Assembly: GCA_023228645.1 (NCBI GenBank)
Contig: JALOAT010000084.1
Coordinates: forward strand, 1 to 10,892
Length of the DNA stretch: 10,892 nucleotides
Reading direction: 5' to 3'
Source of the DNA: Gammaproteobacteria bacterium
GTDB lineage: Bacteria; Pseudomonadota; Gammaproteobacteria; Thiohalomonadales; Thiohalomonadaceae
The notes under the pieces were generated by a model, which was not told the origin of the DNA, made no database searches, and saw nothing but the letters and a program-made list of their open reading frames with translations. The position numbers and the translations under genes are program-made. This document shows, piece by piece, positions 5,927 through 10,892 of this stretch (position 1 is its first letter; each line of letters opens with the position of its first letter).

Positions 5927-7362
5927 TCAGCTGAACAGGCCATGTAGGAACCACTGCCCGCCGCGGTGTTCGCGGAAGATCCACAGGCGCGCGTGTTCTC
6001 TGTCTTCGGCCATGAAGTAGTCGCGCGTGACGCCCTCGTCCCACCAGCCGGCCTCGATGCGTTCGGGGCCGCTCAGTAGGCGAAGCTTTCCTTTGCGGCA
6101 GGGGTGTCCGTCCACGTCTTCCAGGGGTTCGGGGGTGTCCAGCAGCCAGAGTGGGCGGCGTGCTGGTAGTGCACCTTCGTCTGAAGCATTGTGGGGGGCA
6201 CAGTGGCGCCAGGCCCGCTCGGGTCGGTGGTCGGCGACCGCGCGACAGCCCTGCACCGCGTTGCTGCCGAGGCGTGCGCGCAGGGTGTCCAGCAATTGCT
6301 CTCCCCGTGCCTGCAGCGTGCGCGCTTCACCGAACAACACACGGTTTTCATCGGGCAGTTCGCTCAACTGCGTGGCGTCGAGGCTCAGTTCATCCACGGG
6401 TGCGGGCAGGGTGAACTGATCGAGGCGCGTGCGCAGCAACATGAGCAGATGGGCGGCGTCGCGGCTCGGCGTGAGCAGGCCCAGTTCCAGCCGGCTCGGT
6501 GGGCGGCCGCGATGGCCGAGCGTCAACACCAGCTGCGCCACGCCGGCGCCGCGGGCACGCAGGAGTCCGGCCAATTCCAGCAGCAGGCGGCGCGTGGCGA
6601 ACAGCAGGGCCTCGGTGCCGTCCACCTCCGCCGGCAGCACCAAGCGGCGGCTGAAGGCGGGCGGCGACACGAAGGCGGGGCGCGGGTCGGGCAGTTCACC
6701 CACCGCACGCAGCAGATGGGCGAGCACGTCGGGACCGAGGCGGCGTGCGAGTCCGTGGCGGGGCAGGCGCAGGCATTCGGCAAGCCGCCGCAGCCCCATG
6801 CCGCGCAGGGCCTCAACCGCGGTGTCGTCGAGCCCGAGCCGCTCCAGGGGCAGGTCGCCGAGGGCGGCGTGCAGGGCGGTTTTTTCCAGCACAGGCGCGG
6901 TGCGCCCGGCGCGGGCGAGCAGCACGGCGGCGAGTGGCACCGGCGCGACGGCGCCCACGGCGCGGTAACCGAGGGTGTGGAGTTCCTCGTGCAGGCGCAT
7001 GCGCAGCGCCTCGAGGCCGCCGAACAGCAACAGGCTGCCGCCGATTTCCAGCAGCAGTCCCTGGGGCGGCACAAGGCTGACGGTGGAGGTGAACTGCCCG
7101 GCCCAGGCCGCGAGCCCCTCCAGCGCGGCGCGCTCGCCGTCCGCGTCCCGAGCCAGGGTGCGATGCACCGGCACCAGGGCTTCGGCGGCGCCGAGCGCCA
7201 TGCCGGGCATCACGCCTGCCGCGGCTCGGCGCGGTTGCGGGCATGCACGTACTGGCGCGCCCCGCGGCTATCGCTCACCAGCAGCGGCAGCGCCGGATCG
7301 CTCAGCGCCCGGGCGAAGATTTCCAGGGCGAGATGGGGAAAGTGCAGGCTGAGCCAGAGCAT
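5927..7362 (-). pseudogene. imuB: imuB, translesion-synthesis Y-family polymerase homologue, frameshifted
   Basis: ImuB is a catalytically dead Y-family polymerase relative that links ImuA and DnaE2 to the sliding clamp during SOS mutagenesis. The true start is ATG at 7362 (MLWLSLHFPHLALEIFARAL), which runs 50 codons to a TGA at 7210-7212. The rest of the protein continues in another frame from about 7213 as VMPGMALGAAEA and is uninterrupted for 428 residues to the stop at 5927. One missing base between about 7213 and 7240 explains the break: restoring it gives 478 residues, a normal ImuB length. Polymerase metal-binding acids are absent (FPHLALE, LLLEIGGSLLLFGG), as expected for ImuB. The ending RDYFMAEDREHARLWIFREH...WFLHGLFS is the characteristic ImuB C-terminus. 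A sequencing error is the main alternative to real inactivation. No Shine-Dalgarno sequence precedes the start, and the repeat block upstream probably weakens coupling to imuA. Confidence 0.9.
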
Positions 7363-7499
7363 GGGATTAGTGGTTTAACGCGGAGGGGGAGGCGCGGAGG
7401 ACGCGGAGAAAAAGCAGATGATCGGCTTTGAGGTGATTCACTACCGGAAATCGCCGACAAATCGGCTCGGCACCCTCGAAAACACAACCGAACCCTCCT

Positions 7500-7560
7500 G
7501 TAGGAGCGGCCACCGGCGCGAACAAGGCTGAGAAGAATCGCGGCCGGTGGCCCCTCCTAC
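7500..7560. repeat. REPIN of a second subtype (GTAGGAGCGGCC...)
   Basis: Forward half GTAGGAGCGGCCACCGGC (7500-7517) is paired with inverted half GCGGCCGGTGGCCCCTCCTAC in two pieces (7540-7560). It has the same GTAGGAGC head as arrays A-C but a different internal palindrome (GGCCACCGGC). Confidence 0.85.
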
Positions 7561-7667
7561 AGGGCTGTGAACCGGGGTTGTGTACCCTGCACTCCTTTGC
7601 GCCCTTTGTGTCTTTGCGCCTTTGCGTTGGGCTTGTTTCTTCCAGGCCGCGATACGAAGCCGGAAAG

Positions 7668-7692
7668 AATCGCGGCCGGTGGCCGCTCCTAC
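7668..7692. repeat. Solo REP, same subtype as 7500-7560
   Basis: AATCGCGGCCGGTGGCCGCT followed by CCTAC repeats the inverted half of the nearby REPIN, with a better-matched internal palindrome (GCGGCC-GGT-GGCCGC). It is unpaired. Confidence 0.8.
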
Positions 7693-7736
7693 TGGCCCCA
7701 TGACGAAACCAAATAAATAAACGGTGTCTCTTCCCT

Positions 7737-8507
7737 TCAATCCATCCTCCGCGTCCTTCGCGCCTCCGCGCCCTCCGCGTTTTGACCATCAATCAGGGTA
7801 TGCCCGTCACCGCAGTCCCTGGGCAAGTGAACGGCATGGCGCGACCAGCCGCCGCGGCATTTGAGTATCTGTGCGATGAGTTCGCCGTCGCCCGGGGCGA
7901 GGGCGAGGCGCAGGGCGGCGGGGGAGGCGTGGCGTGCTGCATGGCCGGGCCGGAACAAAAAGCCGATGGCGCCGCCTTCCTCGGCGGCCAGTTGCAGGCG
8001 GCGCAGGGCGCGTTCGTCCGGGCGCTCGGGCCAGGCCAGTACCGCGGCGCAGGCGCCGGAACGCAGGGTCTGTTCCGTAGCCCACAGGCCTTCCTTCGCG
8101 GTGGCCGGCTGGATCAACAGGAGGCGCCCGAGGCGCAGGCCCGCCGCCGCCAGGGCCGGGGCATAGGGCAGGTGCGGTGCGCCGATCCAGGCGATCCAGT
8201 GCTCGCCCCGGCTGAGCGCGGCGAGGGCCGGCATGAGCAGGCCCAGTTCACCGATGCCCGTGTGGGCAACGAGGAGTTCAGTGAGAGCGCCTTGCGGCCA
8301 GCCGCCGCCCGGCAGGGTTTCATCCAGGGCCCCATGGCCGGTGGGCACGTGACCGCCCTGCGGCGCATGGAAGCGCCCGCGCCATACGTCCGGGCGTTGC
8401 AGCACGCTGTCCAACGCCGGCTCCTGCGTGGAGACGTGCGGCGCCGGGTGGGTGACCAGCCCGATGCCTGCGGGAGCCGGGCGGTAGAGGACACGGGCGG
8501 TGTTCAT
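7737..8507 (-). CDS. imuA: ImuA, RecA-like SOS mutagenesis protein
   Basis: A 256-residue ImuA, a RecA-related accessory protein that works with ImuB and the error-prone polymerase DnaE2 in damage-induced mutagenesis. Family features are the opening region ending in HVPTGHGALDETLPGGGWP, the RecA-like ALTELLVAHTGIGELGLLMP in place of a classical Walker A, then HWIAWIGAPHLPYAPALAAAG and the ILKCRGGWSR segment near the end, where family members have ILKRRG. The ATG at 8507 lies 6 nt after the lexA stop, so the two genes form an operon and translation is probably coupled. No strong Shine-Dalgarno sequence is seen. The final 14 or so residues (NAEGAEARRTRRMD) are encoded by the CGCGGAGG repeat at 7740-7781, so the native C-terminus was probably replaced or extended by repeat insertion. 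Confidence 0.85.
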   Translation of the reverse strand: MNTARVLYRPAPAGIGLVTHPAPHVSTQEPALDSVLQRPDVWRGRFHAPQGGHVPTGHGALDETLPGGGWPQGALTELLVAHTGIGELGLLMPALAALSRGEHWIAWIGAPHLPYAPALAAAGLRLGRLLLIQPATAKEGLWATEQTLRSGACAAVLAWPERPDERALRRLQLAAEEGGAIGFLFRPGHAARHASPAALRLALAPGDGELIAQILKCRGGWSRHAVHLPRDCGDGHTLIDGQNAEGAEARRTRRMD

Positions 8508-8513
8508 GGCGGA

Positions 8514-9113
8514 TCACAGGGACTTGCCGTTGCGTAGGATGCCCACGCCGATGCCTTCGATGATCAGCGGCGTGGTGGCGAGGTCCACCTCGATGGGTTT
8601 GAAGTCGGGGTTTTCCGGCAGCAGCATCACGCGCCGCCCCTGGCGGCGGAAGCGCTTGACCGTCACCTCATTGTCGAGCCGCGCCACCACGATCTGGCCG
8701 TTGCGGGCCTCCGGCTGGCGGTGCACGGCGAGCAGGTCGCCGTCCAGGATGCCTGCATCGCGCATGCTCATGCCGCGCACCTTGAGCAGGTAATCGGCAT
8801 GAGGCCTGAACAGGCCCGGGTCGAGGGACAGGTGCTGTTCGATGTGTTGTTCGGCCAGGATGGGATGACCCGCAGCCACGCGCCCGATCACGGCGAGCCC
8901 CAGTTGCGGCAGGCGGATGCCCCGCGAGGAGCCGGGCACCAGCTCGATGGCGCCCTTGCGCGCCAGCGCCCGCAAATGGCCTTCGGCGGCGTTCGGCGAG
9001 GCGAAGCCCAGGGCATCGGCGATTTCGGCGCGGGTGGGCGGATAGCCGGTTTCCTCCAGGTGCGCGCGGATCAGATCGAGGATTTCCTGCTGCCGCTCCG
9101 TGAGTTCGGCCAT
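8514..9113 (-). CDS. lexA: LexA SOS repressor
   Basis: A 199-residue LexA, the dimeric repressor of the SOS regulon, which self-cleaves when stimulated by the RecA filament. The order is as in E. coli LexA: winged helix-turn-helix (TRAEIADALGFASPNAAEGH, 27-46), the Ala-Gly cleavage site in GRVAAGHP (A81-G82), the catalytic serine S116 in GMSMRDAGILDGDLL and the catalytic lysine K153 in VTVKRF. Close similarity across the whole length supports the full function. The ATG at 9113 is chosen because it gives MAELTERQQEIL, is preceded by GAAAGG about 4 nt upstream and yields the standard length. An open extension to 9293 reads through the promoter and is rejected. It is the first gene of lexA-imuA-imuB and so probably represses its own operon. 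Confidence 0.97.
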   Translation of the reverse strand: MAELTERQQEILDLIRAHLEETGYPPTRAEIADALGFASPNAAEGHLRALARKGAIELVPGSSRGIRLPQLGLAVIGRVAAGHPILAEQHIEQHLSLDPGLFRPHADYLLKVRGMSMRDAGILDGDLLAVHRQPEARNGQIVVARLDNEVTVKRFRRQGRRVMLLPENPDFKPIEVDLATTPLIIEGIGVGILRNGKSL

Positions 9114-9129
9114 GGCGCCTTTCGGGTGT

Positions 9130-9149
9130 GGGTGGACGGATATACAGTA
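9130..9149 (-). promoter_or_regulatory. LexA box (one perfect half-site)
   Basis: On the minus strand TACTGTATAT (9149-9140) matches the left half of the E. coli-type SOS box (TACTGTATATATATACAGTA) exactly. The right half, CCGTCCACCC, is poor. It sits 17-36 nt before the lexA start, the expected place for autoregulation. The LexA here has an E. coli-like recognition helix, which fits this box type. Confidence 0.6.
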
Positions 9150-9173
9150 GTTGAGAAACGCTGGACAGGGCAA
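9144..9173 (-). promoter_or_regulatory. Probable lexA-imuA promoter
   Basis: On the minus strand TTGCCC (9173-9168), 18 nt and TACTGT (9149-9144) make a sigma-70-like promoter whose -10 overlaps the LexA half-site, so bound LexA would block it. Spacing is at the upper limit and both hexamers are imperfect. Confidence 0.45.
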
Positions 9174-9337
9174 GGGGACGGCCCGCTTCCATGGAGCGGG
9201 TCGCGCTTTTTTGCGACTTGGCGCGCACCACGGAATTCGTTCATGGCATCCGGACGGGGCCGGCACGGTAGGGCAACTGGGGGGTTTTACCACTTCAAAT
9301 TCATGTTTTCCTTCATCAAACTCGCGCAGATTTGAGC

Positions 9338-9365
9338 TTAACCCCCTCGTGCGCTCGGCTATAGT
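9338..9365 (+). promoter_or_regulatory. Sigma-70 promoter for the response regulator gene
   Basis: TTAACC (9338-9343), 16 nt and TATAGT (9360-9365, five of six matches to TATAAT) form a good promoter. Transcription from about 9372 would give a leader of about 200 nt before the GTG at 9574. The leader contains a 35-codon open frame (9391-9498) with no clear ribosome site, and no obvious riboswitch was recognised. Confidence 0.55.
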
Positions 9366-9573
9366 TGGTCCCGATGGCGATGACTCGGCAATGGAATTTG
9401 CCGCACGTTTACGGATGATTCAGGCAACTTCACGAACAAAGGGAACACTGTTTGATGCCCATCGGCAATTCGGGCCCCGACATGATCCGAACGCGTGATC
9501 GCACTCGGTGGACGCGAGGGCGGCGCGCGCTACAGCGAAGCCGGCCGGATCCGCAACCGAAGGAGCGACCATC

Positions 9574-10215
9574 GTGAGCCTACCAGTCCGGATCGTCCTG
9601 GCAGATGCCCATCCCGTTTTGCGCATAGGCTTCAGGACGCTCGCCAAGGAGTGGGGTGACGTTCAGATTGTGGGAGAGGCGGAGACAGGCGAGCAGGCCG
9701 TCGAGCAGTTCACGCGGCAAAAACCCGACGTGCTGCTGCTCGACATGGGCATCCCCGGCATCGGCGGGATGGAGACCATCCACAAGATCATGGCCCGGGA
9801 GCCCAAGGCGAAGATCCTGGTGCTGAGCTTTCACGAGAACGCAATTCTCGCCGATCGCGCCCTGCGTGACGGCGTGTTCGGCTATATCAGCAAGCGCTGC
9901 CCGAGCGAGAATTTCCATCGGGCGATCCTGCAGATTTCCCAGGGCAAGAAATACATCGATGCGGAGATCGCGCAGGAGATCGCCTTGCAGCAGGTCACCG
10001 GCGGCAGCAAGCCGTTCATGAACCTGACCGAGCGCGAGTTCACCGTCTTCTTGATGTTGGCGGAGGGACGCAGCACGTCCGACGTGTCCAAGGCGCTGCA
10101 TCTTTCACCCAATACCATCAACACCCACTATCACCACATCAAGAACAAGCTCGGCGTGAGCAGCAAGGCCGAGATGACCCGCATCGCCATCCGGCACAAC
10201 CTGTTCGAGGCCTGA
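9574..10215 (+). CDS. LuxR/NarL-type response regulator, UvrY/GacA-like
   Basis: A 213-residue two-component response regulator with a receiver domain (about 4-122) and a LuxR-type DNA-binding domain (about 150-211). Receiver marks are the phosphoacceptor D57 in LLLDMGIPGIGG, the switch serine S85 in VLSFHE and K107 in YISKRC. The first acidic residue D11 is present, but the second is alanine (ADAHPV instead of ADDHPV). The helix-turn-helix is LTEREFTVFLMLAEG...SDVSKALHLSPNTINTHYHHIKNKL. The KKYIDAEIAQEIALQQV linker and the ending LTIAIRH-like segment resemble UvrY/GacA/SirA regulators, which control small RNAs of the Csr/Rsm system. The GTG at 9574 is chosen because AGGAG (9561-9565) lies 8 nt upstream. 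A longer GTG start at 9508 lacks this and gives an unusual tail. No sensor kinase is adjacent, so the partner is unknown. Confidence 0.88.
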   Translation: MSLPVRIVLADAHPVLRIGFRTLAKEWGDVQIVGEAETGEQAVEQFTRQKPDVLLLDMGIPGIGGMETIHKIMAREPKAKILVLSFHENAILADRALRDGVFGYISKRCPSENFHRAILQISQGKKYIDAEIAQEIALQQVTGGSKPFMNLTEREFTVFLMLAEGRSTSDVSKALHLSPNTINTHYHHIKNKLGVSSKAEMTRIAIRHNLFEA

Positions 10216-10255
10216 CTTCCGTCCGGCGACGCACCCTGGCAAACCTCCTCAACGG

Positions 10256-10283
10256 AAAAAATCGGCCACCCGCCAGGGTGGCC
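10256..10283 (-). terminator. Rho-independent terminator of the small minus-strand gene
   Basis: Perfect 8-bp stem GGCCACCC/GGGTGGCC (10264-10283) with a 4-nt loop. On the minus strand it is followed by GA and six T (plus-strand A6 at 10256-10261). It lies 49 nt after the stop of the small gene at 10333. On the plus strand there is no T-run, so it would end the convergent response-regulator transcript less efficiently. Confidence 0.85.
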
Positions 10284-10332
10284 GTTGAACTGCGCCATGC
10301 GTTCCCCGCAGTGGAGCGGACGGCGGCTTGAT

Positions 10333-10530
10333 TCAGCGGTGATTTCGCAGTTGCGCCAGCAGTCGTTCGTTGCGGCGCAACCGCTCGATCACCTGACTGA
10401 GCGCTTCGCGGTGTCGGGATGCCTCCGGCGCCTTGGAAATGTCGGCAAGGCGGGCTTTGCAGTAGGCGATTTCCCCGAGAATATGTTCTTCCGCAGCGCT
10501 GGATGGGCGAATGAAGCTTGCCATGGCCAT
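10333..10530 (-). CDS. Small charged helical protein of unknown function
   Basis: An unrecognised 65-residue protein (from ATG at 10530). It starts MAMASFIRPSSAAEEHILGE and continues into a long charged helix (EIAYCKARLADISKAPEASR, then EALSQVIERLRRNERLLAQL), which looks like two helices of a coiled-coil or helical hairpin. There is one cysteine and no membrane segment. GGAGGG (minus strand) lies 11 nt upstream of this ATG. A second ATG two codons later is possible, and the open frame extends to 10566. The immediately following strong terminator supports a real, separately transcribed gene. It converges on the response regulator. Size and shape would fit a regulatory or scaffold-like small protein, but no function can be assigned. 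Confidence 0.6.
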   Translation of the reverse strand: MAMASFIRPSSAAEEHILGEIAYCKARLADISKAPEASRHREALSQVIERLRRNERLLAQLRNHR

Positions 10531-10623
10531 CTCTGTGCATGCCCTCCGGTTGCATAAGTTGAACACGTTCGTAAGCGTAGACCACGAGCATGGCGTTTTT
10601 GCTAGCTACGGCACTTACTTATT

Positions 10624-10784
10624 CGTCACCCCGGCGAAAGCCGGGTCCATTCCACGGGCGTGAAGATGGATTCCGGCTTTCGCCGGAATGACGTGTCTGC
10701 TGCTGGTGATGTGGGTCACTTGCGGAGCTGCGCACATTCTTCAGGTGGTGGTGTTGTCACGTAGGCGCTGCGCGCCAACGTGAC
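10624..10784 (-). repeat. Composite intergenic repeat, copy 2 (inverted relative to copy 1)
   Basis: On the minus strand this reads as the same ordered parts as 5692-5850: the GTCACGTTGGCGC hairpin (10756-10784), ACAACACCACCACCTGAAGA, a GCAGCTCCGCAAGTGAC block, CGTCATTCCGGCGAAAGCCG and the closing GGCTTTCGCCGGGGTGACG. It has a 3-bp CAC expansion in the linker and an intact CATTCCGGCGAAAGCCGGAA hairpin where copy 1 is diverged. It lies upstream of the small minus-strand gene. The rest of the gene-free end of the window (10567-10623 and 10785-10892) shows nothing recognisable. Confidence 0.85.
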
Positions 10785-10892
10785 CTTCTATGAGCCCCGC
10801 CGTGTCAACACCTCCACAATTCTTTCTTTAGCATTGGCTCTCGGTCGTTCCGGTATCGGACAAGGCAAAGAGCCCGTCACCACCTTCTATCC

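Larger units (their letters stand above)
7376..7783. repeat. Composite repeat block between imuA and imuB with inverted CGCGGAGG ends
   Basis: The left end AACGCGGAGGGGGAGGCGCG (7377-7396, continuing to about 7411) is matched in inverted orientation by the right end (about 7745-7781), whose reverse complement begins AAACGCGGAGGGCGCGGAGG. Between them are a REPIN (7500-7560), a solo REP (7668-7692) and, at 7587-7627, a stretch of CGCAAAG-type short repeats (reverse complement AACGCAAAGGCGCAAAGACA and onward). No convincing gene lies inside. The block separates imuA from imuB, and its right end encodes the last residues of ImuA. The inverted ends give it the look of a small non-autonomous element, but target-site duplications were not identified. 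Confidence 0.75.

Noticed and set aside
9114..9293. N-terminal extension of LexA to 9293
   Set aside because: It runs through the LexA half-site and promoter. LexA proteins begin at the winged helix, matching the ATG at 9113.
9391..9498. 35-codon open frame in the response-regulator leader as a leader peptide
   Set aside because: There is no ribosome binding site, no run of regulatory codons and no attenuator hairpin. It is left unassigned.
9508..9573. Upstream GTG start for the response regulator
   Set aside because: No Shine-Dalgarno sequence is seen there and the resulting low-complexity tail is not part of the receiver fold. The GTG at 9574 has AGGAG at good spacing.
10139..10591. 150-residue minus-strand frame overlapping the small gene and the end of the response regulator
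   Set aside because: It runs through the terminator hairpin and has an arginine-rich shadow-frame composition.

Overview
The window looks like a high-GC gammaproteobacterial chromosome, probably from a Chromatiales- or Xanthomonadales-like lineage. The reasons are an E. coli-like LexA, a lexA-imuA-imuB mutagenesis cassette, a UvrY/GacA-like response regulator, and dense REP/REPIN-type palindromes with GTAGGAGC heads. No RNA genes, transposase, integrase, CRISPR array or phage genes were seen. The lineage is inferred from family resemblance, not from a search.

Layout. (1) 2-1165 (-): an O-antigen ligase-like membrane protein that ends early at a G-run. (2) 1166-3930: a defence/addiction-type island. 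A minimal nucleotidyltransferase plus HEPN pair (MntA/HepT type, minus strand) and a HigB/HigA pair (plus strand) lie between three arrays of REPIN palindromes, all with the same 86-bp period. A start-less ORF remnant follows higA. (3) 3928-5439 (-): a phosphomannomutase/phosphoglucomutase with a strong Shine-Dalgarno sequence and a GTG start. It could supply sugar nucleotides for the surface polysaccharide that the ligase handles. (4) 5440-5926: a gene-free stretch packed with nested hairpins and a 160-bp composite repeat, which has an inverted copy at 10624-10784. (5) 5927-9113 (-): the SOS mutagenesis cassette lexA, imuA, imuB. lexA and imuA are 6 nt apart. imuB carries an apparent one-base frameshift after codon 50. 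imuA and imuB are separated by a roughly 400-bp composite of REPs and CGC(R)(R)AGG repeats, where such cassettes normally have tightly packed genes. dnaE2 does not follow imuB here. (6) 9574-10215 (+): a UvrY/GacA-like response regulator with its own promoter and a long leader. (7) 10333-10530 (-): a small charged helical protein of unknown function with a good Rho-independent terminator. (8) 10567-10892: a composite repeat copy and unassigned sequence.

How they fit together. The LexA/ImuA/ImuB genes would form an SOS-induced translesion-synthesis operon controlled by the LexA site upstream of lexA. The repeat invasion and frameshift suggest that imuB function is lost or altered in this strain, unless the shift is a sequencing error. 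The two toxin-antitoxin pairs with interleaved REPIN arrays form the accessory part of the window. No wholly new system could be demonstrated. The strongest leads are the interleaving of TA modules with period-locked REPIN arrays, the broken and repeat-invaded mutagenesis cassette, and the duplicated composite palindromic element.
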